The notes: generated from the letters alone by a model not told the origin. A stretch of DNA of 64,000 nt from Flavobacteriales bacterium (GCA_020635815.1 JACJZB010000003.1:248001-312000); one strand, 5' to 3'. Positions 25,668 to 35,106 are shown, counted from the stretch's first letter. A program made the numbers and translations.

Positions 25668-26126
25668 ATGAATAAACTAAACCTACCATCTTACCCTATA
25701 AAATTAAAAGAGGAGGGAGGTAAACAGTATATTTTCGATTTTATTCGTAAAAAATATTTGGTAAATACTCCCGAAGAATGGGTGCGTCAGAATTTCATTC
25801 AATTTTTAATACAAGAAAAAAAATACCCAGCAAGTTTAATAGCCATTGAAAAAGGATTAAAACTAAATGAGTTGCAAAAAAGAGCAGATGCAGTGGTTTA
25901 CGATAACAATGGTGAAGCTATTGTTTTAATCGAATTTAAAGCTCCTAAAATTAAAGTAACAGAAAGTACTTTTGAGCAAATTTCAAGATATAATGTGGTG
26001 TTTAAAGTACCCTATTTAGTTGTTTCAAACGGGTTAAATCATTATTGCTGTAAAATTAATTTTACTGATAACTCATTTGAGTTTATTAAAGAAATTCCGG
26101 ATTACAGTGAATTAGTTGTTAAATAA
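25668..26126 (+). CDS. Type I restriction enzyme R N-terminal-like (HSDR_N_2) protein
   Basis: A 152-residue stand-alone PD-(D/E)xK-type domain. Motifs: KRADAVVYDNNGEAIVLIEFKAPK contains the probable Asp (RADAVVY) and the E-x-K of IEFKAP; GEAIVLIEFKAP and the following KVPYLVVSNGLNHYCCKI match the HSDR_N_2 family that resembles the N-terminus of HsdR. No HsdM, HsdS or helicase is present, so it is not a restriction system by itself; in Bacteroidota it often occurs alone. It lies between thyA and the subtilase gene, separated by only 18 bases from the latter. Confidence 0.82.
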   Translation: MNKLNLPSYPIKLKEEGGKQYIFDFIRKKYLVNTPEEWVRQNFIQFLIQEKKYPASLIAIEKGLKLNELQKRADAVVYDNNGEAIVLIEFKAPKIKVTESTFEQISRYNVVFKVPYLVVSNGLNHYCCKINFTDNSFEFIKEIPDYSELVVK

Positions 26127-26143
26127 ATCGGTAATTTAAACTC

Positions 26144-28714
26144 ATGAAAAGATTGCTGTTATTTTTTATAGTGTTGATCTCTGTTGAAGCTTATGCTCAA
26201 CAATCAAAAATTAATTTTGGTTTAAAAGCAACAATAAATAGTGCTAAAACTGACGATTTAATTGCTGTTTTTGTACATGGAGATGTATTAGAAATAAAAC
26301 GAGCAGTGAATAAAATTGGAGGGAAAGTAAAGCTAGGAAACTCAAGTTTTGTTCAAGTTGATATTCCTGCGGGAAAAATAGAAGAATTTTCAAAAAATAC
26401 ATTTGTTGATTACATTGAGTACAGTTTGTCAAAAGGAGTTGTACTTAATGATACAATGGTAATTCACAATAAAGTTGAACCCATCCATAATGGCGAATTA
26501 CCTTTGCACCAACCATATACAGGTAAAGGAGTAATTCTTGGGTTTATTGATACAGGTATAGATATTTACCACCCTGATTTTCAAGATACTTTAGGCAATA
26601 CAAGAATTTTAGCAGTTTGGGATCAATACAATGCAGATGATGGTTCAAGTGCTTATGGTTATGGCCAAGTATGGGATTCAACGGCTATTAATAATGGAGC
26701 TTGTACGCACATAGACCATAATGGAATTAATCATGGTACACATGTAGCAGGTATTGGAGCAGGTAATGGTCTGGGAGTAAATAAGTATTGGGGAGTTGCA
26801 CCAGAATCTAATGTTGTGATGGTAGCAAGTAATGAGGGTGCTGTTAACTGGTTGTCAACAGTGGTTGATGCGGTAGATTATATTTATGATGTAGCAGATA
26901 GTTACAATATGCCTTGTGTAATAAATGTAAGTATGGGCGATTATTTTGGTTCGCATGATGGCGAAGATGCAGCCTCATTATTGATTGATAGTATTGTGAA
27001 TTATAAAGAAGGTCGAGCTTTTGTTGCTGCTGCTGGAAATGCCGGAGCTTATCAGTTTCACTTAGAACATCAAATTACAAGCGACACCACATTTACGTGG
27101 TTTAAATACAATGCTTCATCAGCATTAGGTTATGGGGCTGTTTATTATGAGTTATGGGCTGATACAGCCGATTTTAATAATGTAGAGTTTGCAGTTGGAG
27201 CTAATTTACCTTCTGGTTCTTTTGAAGAAAGGGGAACAACTTCATATCATAACATTAAAAATATTTTAGGCTTACAAACCGATACCATTAGAAATGATTC
27301 CAATCAAATATTGGGAATAGTTGACTTTTATAGTGAGTTGCAAGGCAACAAGTATTTGATGCAAGTACATATACAAGAACCCGATTCTAACCAGTTGTTG
27401 TTTAGCCTTAAAACTACTGGTGTAGGAAGAATGGATGTTTGGACAATGTCGGCACTCGGCACTTCAAATATGGTCATTTCTCCTTTGCCATCGTCAACAG
27501 TTTTACCTGAAATAGTTAATTATGTTTTGCCCGATTTTGATAAAACAATGGTAAGTAGTTTCCAAAATGTAGCCTCATTATTAACCGTAGCTAATTTTGT
27601 AAATAGAGCAAGTTATTTAGATGTGGATACTATTTTACGGTTTACAGGGGCAATTCCAGGAGAAAAAGCCGCATCGAGTAGTTGGGGACCAACTCGTAGA
27701 GGTACTTTAAAACCAGATATAGCAGCTACTGGAGATTATGTAATCGGACCGGTATCTGCTTCTTGCGTTGCCGCAAACATGGTAGCTCCAGCTAATAGAA
27801 AAAAGATTGCTTTAGGAGGAATGCACCGATACAATAGAGGAACTTCAATGGCTTCTCCAGTTGTTGCGGGTGTTGCTGCATTATATTTTGAGAAATGTCC
27901 AACAGCAACAATGGCAGAAGTTAAGAATGCAATAACTTCAACGGCTTCTTCAGATGGATATACGGGAGCTGTACCTAATAATGGATTTGGTTATGGTAAA
28001 GTTGATGCTTTTGCAGCACTTAATACTTCTAATTATACGTTGAGTTTAGGTGCTGATTTAGATGTTTGTGAAGGAGATTCTGTTCAGATAACTGCTGGAG
28101 TTTATTCAAGTTATTTGTGGTCAACTGGAGATACTACTTCCTCAATTTATATTGATACAACTACAAACGTTTTTACAGAAGTAACAAATAGTAGTGGTTG
28201 TAAAGCTTGGAGCGATACTCTAAATGTAACTCGGCATGCCTTACCTAACAAACCTTTTGTAAATGTTATTGGAAATGACACTTTATTGTATTCTTCTAAT
28301 TTAGATTTACAATGGTTTTACAATACAGATAGTTTAGTAGGAGAAAACGATACAATACTTGTTGCTCAAGTAAATGGTAATTATTTTGTGCAAGTTACAA
28401 ATGCTTTCGGGTGTTCAATAAATTCAGACACGGTAAACGTGATTGTGCTGGCAGTTAAAAATGAAGATACAGAAAGCGGAGTTCTTTTATTTCCAATCCC
28501 TACAAATAATGGTAAGGTTAAAGTTAAAATTAGTGATTTAACAATTAAATCACTAGTTTTAACTGATATACAAGGCAAAGAGTTGGTGGCTAAAAAAGTT
28601 GAAAATAAGCAATATATCAATTTAGATTTGAGCCATTTACCCGATGGAGTTTATTATTTAAGAATTCAAAAAGAGAAAAGTTTTGAGCTCGAAAAGGTAA
28701 TTATAGCTCGTTAG
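26144..28714 (+). CDS. Secreted S8 subtilase with T9SS C-terminal tail (Csp-like)
   Basis: An 856-residue protease with signal peptide (1-19, ending AYAQ). Catalytic Asp136 (GFIDTGIDIYHPDF), His197 (NHGTHVAGI), Ser568 (NRGTSMASP). The Asp block followed by TRILAVWDQ, and the insertion of roughly 250 residues between the His and Ser blocks, is the layout of CspA-like S8 peptidases. A beta-sandwich region (about 640-780) with two SWxxGxxT-like strands precedes the T9SS type A sorting domain (about 785-856; FPIPTNNGKVKVKIS and LPDGVYYLRI). The usual YPNP box reads FPIP here. It would be exported by the T9SS and anchored or released at the cell surface. The second subtilase gene follows. Confidence 0.92.
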   Translation: MKRLLLFFIVLISVEAYAQQSKINFGLKATINSAKTDDLIAVFVHGDVLEIKRAVNKIGGKVKLGNSSFVQVDIPAGKIEEFSKNTFVDYIEYSLSKGVVLNDTMVIHNKVEPIHNGELPLHQPYTGKGVILGFIDTGIDIYHPDFQDTLGNTRILAVWDQYNADDGSSAYGYGQVWDSTAINNGACTHIDHNGINHGTHVAGIGAGNGLGVNKYWGVAPESNVVMVASNEGAVNWLSTVVDAVDYIYDVADSYNMPCVINVSMGDYFGSHDGEDAASLLIDSIVNYKEGRAFVAAAGNAGAYQFHLEHQITSDTTFTWFKYNASSALGYGAVYYELWADTADFNNVEFAVGANLPSGSFEERGTTSYHNIKNILGLQTDTIRNDSNQILGIVDFYSELQGNKYLMQVHIQEPDSNQLLFSLKTTGVGRMDVWTMSALGTSNMVISPLPSSTVLPEIVNYVLPDFDKTMVSSFQNVASLLTVANFVNRASYLDVDTILRFTGAIPGEKAASSSWGPTRRGTLKPDIAATGDYVIGPVSASCVAANMVAPANRKKIALGGMHRYNRGTSMASPVVAGVAALYFEKCPTATMAEVKNAITSTASSDGYTGAVPNNGFGYGKVDAFAALNTSNYTLSLGADLDVCEGDSVQITAGVYSSYLWSTGDTTSSIYIDTTTNVFTEVTNSSGCKAWSDTLNVTRHALPNKPFVNVIGNDTLLYSSNLDLQWFYNTDSLVGENDTILVAQVNGNYFVQVTNAFGCSINSDTVNVIVLAVKNEDTESGVLLFPIPTNNGKVKVKISDLTIKSLVLTDIQGKELVAKKVENKQYINLDLSHLPDGVYYLRIQKEKSFELEKVIIAR

Positions 28715-28740
28715 CGACTGTTAAAAAAACATTATTATTT

Positions 28741-28770
28741 CCCCCCTAAAAAGAGGGGTTAGGGGTGTGT
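28741..28770. repeat. Copy of the G/C-run hairpin repeat (CCCC...GAGGGGTTAGGGGTGTG)
   Basis: CCCCCCTAAAAAGAGGGG (a hairpin) followed by TTAGGGGTGTGT, in the intergenic space between the two subtilase genes. Relatives occur at 42382-42470 and 48527-48600. Confidence 0.7.
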
Positions 28771-28838
28771 AATTAAGAAACATTATTTATAGAACTCAAC
28801 TAATTAAAACATCAAAAATTAGATAGTAATTTAGTAGC

Positions 28839-31565
28839 ATGAACAATTTTAAACACTTCCAACTATTTATATTCTTTTTAGCAATCACTTTTACTGGATT
28901 TGCTCAAATAACTGACGATTTTTTACCAAAAACAATCATCGTTAAAGTTAAAGAAGAATATAGAATGGAATGTAAATCCAATTCAATTGAAAATGATTAT
29001 TTTAAAAAAATATGTAATGAAATTAATGTTACAGATTTAAAAAAGATATTTCCTAATCACCAACCAGAACGAGAAAAAAATAAAATAGATTTATCTTTAA
29101 TATATCAATTAACTTATAGTGGTGATATTTTTGAAAATGAGCTGATTAAAAAGCTTAGTAAGTCTTCAATTTTTGAATATTGCGAATTGTATCTTATTCC
29201 AAAACTAACTTATATTCCTAGTGACACTAACGCTACCGACCCAACAAAAAATTGGCATTTAACCATGGTAAATGCATTTAATGGTTGGGACATTAACAAA
29301 GGAGATACCAATGTGGTTATTGGTATAACTGATACAGGTTGGGATGAAACTCATCCTGATTTATTGGGTAATTGCAAAAGAAATTATGCTGACCCAATTA
29401 ATGGAATAGATGATGATGGTGATGGTTATATTGATAATTTTTTAGGTTGGGATTTAGGAGATGATGATAACAGTGCTCAGTATGGAACAAGTGCACATGG
29501 TGTTCATGTTGCTGGATTAGCAGCTGCAGTTACCGATAATGTTACTGGAGTCGCAAGTGTTGGTTTTAACTCAAAGTTTTTACCCATTAAAATTGCAAAT
29601 TCAGCTGGAGCTTTAACGCAAGCTTACCAAGGTATTGTATATGCTGCCGATCATGGTTGTTTTATTATTAACTGTTCATGGGGGAGTTATACTTCAGGCT
29701 TGTTTCAAAAAGATGTAATTGATTATGCTACTATAAACAAAGGCTGTTTAGTAGTTGCAGCTTGTGGAAATGATGATGGAGAAAATTTGTTTTACCCAGC
29801 GGCTTATGATGGTGTTTTAACAGTTGCAGCATCAGAGCAAAGTGACTTAAAGAAGAACAACTCAAATTATGGCTATTATGTAGATATTTCTGCACCAGGA
29901 GAAACGATATGGAGTACCAATCATATTGGAAGTTACGGATATAATAGCGGAACATCAATGGCTGCACCTATTGTTTCGGGTGCGGCAGCCTTAGTAAAAG
30001 CTCAATTTCCGAGTTTTACCAACCAGCAAGTTGCAGCACAATTAAGAGCTACGTCAGATGATATGAATCCTTTAAACCCTAGTTATTTTGATAAATTGGG
30101 GGATGGAAGGTTAGATGTATTTGATGCGCTATCAACTTCGGCACAATTTGTAGCATTAGTTTCTCAAGCGGTTTCAGATAATAACAATCAAATTTTTGAA
30201 GCAGGAGATACGTTAAGAATCTCAGGAACTTACCTAAACTATTTAGCTGCAATTACGGGTTTAAATGTAACGATAAGCAGTTTGTCGTCTTTTGTTAATG
30301 TTGTTGATGGCACAACAGCATTACCCAATTTAAGTACGTTACAGCAGACCGATAACTCTGGTGATCCTTTTTTAGTCGAAGTGTTAAGCGGAGCAGGAAA
30401 CAATGAAGAAATATTATTTAAAGCCACCATTTCCAATGGGAGTTATTCTGTAAATGAATATTTTACGATTTTAATTAATCCAAATTTTATAAATATTACT
30501 GAAAACCAAGTGAGTTCAACTATAACAAGTATGGGTAGAATAGGATATTTAGATGCTGGAAATACAACAGGTTTAGGATTTACGTACAACGGAGAGCAAT
30601 TACTTTATGAGGCTGGATTAATGATAGGTGATGGTTCTATTAGAGTTGCAGATATTGTAAGAGGAACGAGCGGACAAGACAATGATTTTTCTTCGACTCA
30701 AAATGTGCAATTTAACCCGCCTTATGTTTCAGCTTTAGATTTAATTGGAGAGTTTAATGATGCCGCATTAACACCTACACCGATGGATATTAGCGTTGAA
30801 CATAAAGCTTATGCTTATTCATCAGCGCCAGACGATAAATACATCATTGTTACCTATAATGTTAAAAATAATGGGTCAACTACACTCTCTAATTTATATG
30901 TAGGCTTGTTTGCCGATTGGGACATCCAAGATGCTTATAAAAATAAATCGGGTTACGATGCTACTCGAAAAATGGGATATGTACATTCGTTAGATCCAGA
31001 TACCATTTATGCTGCTATTAAAGTGCTGTCTTCTGCAAGTGCGAACAATTACAGTATAGATTACGTTACTGGCGGAGCAGGAGGAGTAGATATGAATGGA
31101 GGTTTTACTACTTCAGAGAAATATACCACACTTTCTACCAATCGTTTAAGTGCAGGAGCTCCAAACGGACAAGATGTAATGCATACAGTGAGTTCGGGTA
31201 ATTTTACTTTAAACCCTGGTGAAGAACAAATGGTATCGTTTGCAATAATTGCTGGCGATAGTTTATTAGACCTACAAGCAAGTGCTGATGCTGCTCAAAC
31301 TAAATATGAGAATGTAATTGGTGTAGAAGAAATAGATGTAGAAAAAGCATTTAACATTTACCCAAACCCTACAACTGGAAAAGTTGAACTAAAAACTGAT
31401 GAGGTATTTGAACTGATTACACTTAAAAATGTGTTAGGAGAAACTTTAAAACAGTTTAATACCACTCAATTAGATATTTCTAACTACCCAAATGGTATTT
31501 ATTTTATAGCAGTAAAAACTAAAAGTGGTGTTTCTTCTACCAAAGTGGTAAAGGTTGGGGAGTAG
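28839..31565 (+). CDS. Secreted S8 subtilase with T9SS C-terminal tail
   Basis: A 908-residue protease with signal peptide (1-23, ending GFAQI) and a propeptide-like region to about 130. Catalytic Asp165 (GITDTGWDETHPDL), His220 (HGVHVAGLAAA) and Ser373 (SGTSMAAPIVSG). Between Asp and His lies DDDGDGYIDN (about 191-200), an EF-hand-like calcium loop seen in related secreted proteases. A long beta-rich region follows (to about 830) and a canonical T9SS type A tail ends the protein (NIYPNPTTGKVEL and NYPNGIYFIAVKT). It differs in architecture from the adjacent Csp-like subtilase and is not a simple duplicate. Confidence 0.93.
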   Translation: MNNFKHFQLFIFFLAITFTGFAQITDDFLPKTIIVKVKEEYRMECKSNSIENDYFKKICNEINVTDLKKIFPNHQPEREKNKIDLSLIYQLTYSGDIFENELIKKLSKSSIFEYCELYLIPKLTYIPSDTNATDPTKNWHLTMVNAFNGWDINKGDTNVVIGITDTGWDETHPDLLGNCKRNYADPINGIDDDGDGYIDNFLGWDLGDDDNSAQYGTSAHGVHVAGLAAAVTDNVTGVASVGFNSKFLPIKIANSAGALTQAYQGIVYAADHGCFIINCSWGSYTSGLFQKDVIDYATINKGCLVVAACGNDDGENLFYPAAYDGVLTVAASEQSDLKKNNSNYGYYVDISAPGETIWSTNHIGSYGYNSGTSMAAPIVSGAAALVKAQFPSFTNQQVAAQLRATSDDMNPLNPSYFDKLGDGRLDVFDALSTSAQFVALVSQAVSDNNNQIFEAGDTLRISGTYLNYLAAITGLNVTISSLSSFVNVVDGTTALPNLSTLQQTDNSGDPFLVEVLSGAGNNEEILFKATISNGSYSVNEYFTILINPNFINITENQVSSTITSMGRIGYLDAGNTTGLGFTYNGEQLLYEAGLMIGDGSIRVADIVRGTSGQDNDFSSTQNVQFNPPYVSALDLIGEFNDAALTPTPMDISVEHKAYAYSSAPDDKYIIVTYNVKNNGSTTLSNLYVGLFADWDIQDAYKNKSGYDATRKMGYVHSLDPDTIYAAIKVLSSASANNYSIDYVTGGAGGVDMNGGFTTSEKYTTLSTNRLSAGAPNGQDVMHTVSSGNFTLNPGEEQMVSFAIIAGDSLLDLQASADAAQTKYENVIGVEEIDVEKAFNIYPNPTTGKVELKTDEVFELITLKNVLGETLKQFNTTQLDISNYPNGIYFIAVKTKSGVSSTKVVKVGE

Positions 31566-31869
31566 AGGTTAGCAATCCTCGTCATTCCGGAAAATGATGA
31601 GGAACGAATCATTTATTCGGAATCTGTTTATTAGCTGCCGATGTGCCATTAAGATTTTTACTCCCGATAACTATCGGGATGACCCGCAATCTCCTATATA
31701 AAAACAGCAATCTTTTTACTGTAAACACGAGTTAAAAACTCGCGTTAGCAGAGGGGAGTAGTTTTAACGCCCAATCTATGTTTTTGTGTTGTTTTAAACT
31801 TTAGTTTAAAATGATAAAGCTAAAACAATATAAAATATAGATGTTGTTGGCAAATCGTTATTTATTTTT
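31566..31869. repeat. Gene-free, hairpin-rich intergenic region
   Basis: No coding signal. Four hairpins are visible: CCTCGTCATT/AATGATGAGG (31577-31602), TCCCGATA/TATCGGGA (31662-31679), CGAGTT/AACTCG (31728-31742) and TTTTAAAC/GTTTAAAA (31792-31811). The TCCCGAT core is also in the recA terminator. The convergent genes on either side (subtilase and CHU_C protein) end here, so some hairpins may end transcription, though none has a good T-run. Confidence 0.6.
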
Positions 31870-33294
31870 CTAGCGAATTAGAGTTAATGTTCCTTTATAA
31901 ATATTATCGGTTGGGTTACCATTTTCGATAATTTCAGCGTTAATTATATAAAAATACGTTCCTTCTGAAACAGCAATCCCTGATGTTGTTGTTCCATTCC
32001 ATCCTTCATTCTTTTGGTTGGATTCATAAATTAATTGCCCCCATCTATTGTAAATTTTCATTTTCAGAGATTTAACTTTTTCATTGATTAATGGTTTGAA
32101 CAAATCATTTTGACCATCTTTATTTGGAGTAAATACATTTGGGATTTCAAATAAAGTGTCACAATTGTTAATGGTTAGGTTTATAATTATAATGCTATCA
32201 CAACCAAAAATATTTTGAATAGTGTCAGCATATGTTCCGTTTTCAGTCCAAACATAATTTTCGCTTGGGGATATGTAACTGTTACAAACAGATTCATTTA
32301 GTACTGAGGTGCTATTGTTAATGCTTATTGTGTCAGAAAATATTTTACACCCTCCATTAAGAGTTACTTCTGAATAGTATTCTCCGCAATTCGAAGTTTG
32401 AAGTACAGAGTCATTAGATATCGGATTGCCATCATAATACCATTGATAATCGTTATATGAGGCATTTAATGATAATATCCCAGAATTATTTAAAAGAACA
32501 GGTGAAGGCTGCAGTTTATCCATAAAAACAATTGTATTTGCCCAAAATTTATCTTGATTGTTGTTAATTGTGCCACCTGAGGTTACACCTCCTAAATCAG
32601 TATAACCATCAACATCAGCAATGATGAGATCTAATGTATTACAATCCATAATTAATGTAGGGTTACCATTGTTGTCTGTAGCTAAGATTGATGAATTTGT
32701 AGGTGTTTGACTAAAGTAACCTTGTGCTCCAGCACCTTGATTAGCAGCTATTACATTGCCAAAAGGACCGTTGAAAACATAAGAAGAGCTCCCTATTGTT
32801 GTTGGAATAAAATTACTTGGAGATTGTAACTGATAGGTGTACCCCCATTTACTATTTAAAATATTCCCATCATATCCAACTATACTTGCATCTATACCCA
32901 CTCCAATAATCAATTTACCACCTCTTGTTGACCAATTAAATAATGAGTCAATTTCTTCATTAGTAAATTGTTGGGTTGATGCATCAAGTTTGTTAAAAAA
33001 ACCAAAGAAAAATATATTATTCGTTGGAATAGCAGATGCTCCAGTTAAACTTCCTGATGTCCCATATCCGTCAAAAATGGATATGTTTTTAGGATATGTG
33101 CCAGTTGAACCAAAATTATTCGTGTTTGTTAATTTCAATCTAGAACCTCCTGCCATTCTTATTCCATCAAGAGTATAACCCTTGTCTCCGTTTGATTGTC
33201 TGGAAGTAGTAATTGAATGTATGTTTATTGTTTGACTGTAGATACTAGAAAAGATTCCCAGTGTAATCAGTAATATAAAGAATTTGTTTGTCAT
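31870..33294 (-). CDS. Secreted protein with T9SS type B (CHU_C) C-terminal domain
   Basis: A 474-residue protein; I use ATG 33294 because MTNKFFILLITLGIFSSIYSQ is then an ordinary signal peptide, while the longer frame begins inside a palindrome. The N-terminal ~250 residues contain Gly/Ser/Asn-rich strands (DGYGTSGSLTGAS, GGKLIIGVGIDASIVGYDGN), perhaps a DUF4350-like Rossmann region, followed by an Ig-like unit (about 265-325). The C-terminal ~90 residues are the gliding-motility-associated CHU_C domain: NVFTPNKDGQNDLFKP, MKIYNRWGQLIYES, GWNGTTTSG and EGTYFYIINAE. This directs T9SS export and surface attachment. It converges on the second subtilase. Confidence 0.88.
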   Translation of the reverse strand: MTNKFFILLITLGIFSSIYSQTINIHSITTSRQSNGDKGYTLDGIRMAGGSRLKLTNTNNFGSTGTYPKNISIFDGYGTSGSLTGASAIPTNNIFFFGFFNKLDASTQQFTNEEIDSLFNWSTRGGKLIIGVGIDASIVGYDGNILNSKWGYTYQLQSPSNFIPTTIGSSSYVFNGPFGNVIAANQGAGAQGYFSQTPTNSSILATDNNGNPTLIMDCNTLDLIIADVDGYTDLGGVTSGGTINNNQDKFWANTIVFMDKLQPSPVLLNNSGILSLNASYNDYQWYYDGNPISNDSVLQTSNCGEYYSEVTLNGGCKIFSDTISINNSTSVLNESVCNSYISPSENYVWTENGTYADTIQNIFGCDSIIIINLTINNCDTLFEIPNVFTPNKDGQNDLFKPLINEKVKSLKMKIYNRWGQLIYESNQKNEGWNGTTTSGIAVSEGTYFYIINAEIIENGNPTDNIYKGTLTLIR

Positions 33295-33319
33295 TACCTT
33301 TATGTTTGCCAACATCCGG

Positions 33320-33341
33320 ATAAAGTGCATATGCACTTTAT
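33320..33341. other. 22-bp perfect palindrome upstream of the CHU_C gene
   Basis: Two 11-bp arms, ATAAAGTGCAT and its exact complement, meet at 33330/33331. It lies 26-47 bases upstream of the chosen start of the CHU_C gene and reads as a possible operator or hairpin. Confidence 0.7.
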
Positions 33342-33406
33342 TACCGTTTATAGTCGTTTGTAAATATTTTTAATTAGTTCTTTTAAAGAATAAATATAGC
33401 TAAAAT

Positions 33407-34201
33407 TTAATCTTTTTTTACTTTATACCGTTCCCTAATCTCTTCGATATGACTTTCAAATTTAAGGTGTTGTTTGGCAATGTCAAAAAAGCGGTCAATA
33501 TCAAAAGTTTTGGGGTAAACAAACAAGCCAAAATCTCGTTTGGTTTCTTCATATTCAAAAACAGCAAAAACTTTACTTATTTGTTCGGTTAAAACACAGG
33601 CAGTATCTAGCTTTTCTTTAATAAAAGCCAGTTTATCATCTTCTAAGTTTTTTTGTTGAAATTCAATATAAATAGCATTAAAATCATCATCGTTTAACGG
33701 CCAAGGGCAACCAATTTTACCTTCGTAATCTTTTAATTGATAATGACTTTCAAATTGAATGGTATCTTTTTTTATTTCACTAGAATCAATTAAAGCGGCA
33801 GTTGGTTTAGGAGGTCGTTGCCAACCATCGCAAACCACCAAATATTGGTTGGGGTCTGGTTTTTCGTCAAGCGTGGGTGCTATTTTTTTTAAATGAATTC
33901 CTTTTTTGTCAACCGTATAATAATGTGTGAAATTAGCATCCAGTAAAAACAGTGTTTCTCGAAGTTCTACGGTGTCGTTTTTAAATTTTAGTTGAGCTAA
34001 ATATTTATTGTTGGCTTCTAAACCTGTTAGTTTTATGTTATTCACAAAAACGGAGTTTTGTATTTGCTGATTCAATTTAGAAGTAAAATACAAATTGGTG
34101 TCGCTACTTTCAAAAACCACAGCACAAGTCTGTGCTTTTGTTGTAAAAGCAAATAACAACAAGCAAAATCCAAAAAACCAATATTTAACTTGAAACTTCA
34201 A
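33407..34201 (-). CDS. Secreted DUF4476-domain protein
   Basis: A 264-residue protein with signal peptide (QVKYWFFGFCLLLFAFTTKAQ, about 3-24). The first ~100 residues are beta-rich; residues 165-250 fit DUF4476: DFNAIYIEFQQ, LEDDKLAFIKEKLDTACVLT, EQISKVFAVFEYEETKRDFG and FVYPKTFDIDRFFDIAKQHL. DUF4476 is common in Bacteroidota secreted proteins of unknown role. There is no ATG: the frame is closed by a stop two codons before the TTG at 34199-34201, which must be the start. That TTG lies inside an A/C-rich repeat tract, so the original start may have been altered. Gene order places it next to the MBL hydrolase. Confidence 0.78.
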   Translation of the reverse strand: MKFQVKYWFFGFCLLLFAFTTKAQTCAVVFESSDTNLYFTSKLNQQIQNSVFVNNIKLTGLEANNKYLAQLKFKNDTVELRETLFLLDANFTHYYTVDKKGIHLKKIAPTLDEKPDPNQYLVVCDGWQRPPKPTAALIDSSEIKKDTIQFESHYQLKDYEGKIGCPWPLNDDDFNAIYIEFQQKNLEDDKLAFIKEKLDTACVLTEQISKVFAVFEYEETKRDFGLFVYPKTFDIDRFFDIAKQHLKFESHIEEIRERYKVKKD

Positions 34202-34219
34202 ACCTTAAACTCTAAACAA

Positions 34220-35059
34220 TTAACTAAACAACTCATTAAACTTAAAGGTCTCTTTTAAACGAACGCCCTTTTCGGTATGTTGTACGGTACAACATTCATT
34301 TATGTGGTCGTGTTCAAAAAATAAGATGTATTCCTTATCCGCAGCAGTATTCAAAAATGATGCCTTTTCATCCAAAGTTAATAATGGGCGAGTATCGTAA
34401 CCCATCACGTAAGGCACAGGAATATGACCAACAGAAGGCAATAAATCAGCCATAAAAACAACTGTTTTATCTTGGTACTTAATGTGCGGAATCATCTGTG
34501 CATCCGTATGTCCGTTTGCCATTAAAATATCAAAATAGTTAAAACCTTCTTTGTCAATAAATCGTAATTGATCCAACTCTATCATCGGAATAATGTTTTC
34601 CCTCAAAAAAGAAGCTTTTTCTCTCGAATTAGGTTCTGTTGCCCATTTCCAATGTTGGCTATTTGTCCAATAATTTGCATTTTTAAAAGTAGCTTCAAAC
34701 TTTGTTCGGTCTTTGTTCCATTTAATTCCTCCACCGCAGTGGTCAAAATGCAAGTGCGTTAAAAAAACGTCGGTAATATCATCAGGATGAAACCCTAATT
34801 TTTTGATGTTTCCTTCCAAACTATCGTCACCAAACATATAGTAATAGCTAAAAAACTTGTCGCTTTGTTTGTCACCAATACCATTGTCAATTAAAATTAA
34901 TTTATCACCATCTTCAATTAACATACAACGCATACTCCAACTACACATGTTGTTGCTGTCGGCAGGGTTGGTTTTTTGCCAGATAGTTTTAGGAACAACG
35001 CCAAACATTGCACCTCCATCTAATTTAAAGTTTCCGGTGTTTAAAGGATAGATTTTCAT
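34220..35059 (-). CDS. MBL-fold metallo-hydrolase
   Basis: A 279-residue metallo-beta-lactamase-fold enzyme. I start at ATG 35059 because a promoter element sits at 35099-35106 and a TTG start at 35101 would fall within it. The metal-binding motif is THLHFDHCGG (HxHxDH); further ligand positions are GHTDAQ (His) and MADLLP (Asp), with the C-terminal His in FEHDHINE. The opening NTGNFKLDGGAMFGVVPK is typical of lactonase/AHL-lactonase-like and PqqB-like MBL proteins that hydrolyse an ester or lactone. The true substrate is not readable. It is 18 bases upstream of the DUF4476 gene. Confidence 0.88.
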   Translation of the reverse strand: MKIYPLNTGNFKLDGGAMFGVVPKTIWQKTNPADSNNMCSWSMRCMLIEDGDKLILIDNGIGDKQSDKFFSYYYMFGDDSLEGNIKKLGFHPDDITDVFLTHLHFDHCGGGIKWNKDRTKFEATFKNANYWTNSQHWKWATEPNSREKASFLRENIIPMIELDQLRFIDKEGFNYFDILMANGHTDAQMIPHIKYQDKTVVFMADLLPSVGHIPVPYVMGYDTRPLLTLDEKASFLNTAADKEYILFFEHDHINECCTVQHTEKGVRLKETFKFNELFS

Positions 35060-35098
35060 ATTGATTTTTTTATAGTAACACTTTGTTGTTGACAATTC

Positions 35099-35106
35099 CA
35101 AAGATA
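35099..35106 (-). promoter_or_regulatory. Candidate -7 element for the MBL hydrolase
   Basis: On the minus strand TATCTTTG matches TAnnTTTG, leaving a leader of roughly 35 bases before the ATG at 35059. Confidence 0.5.
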
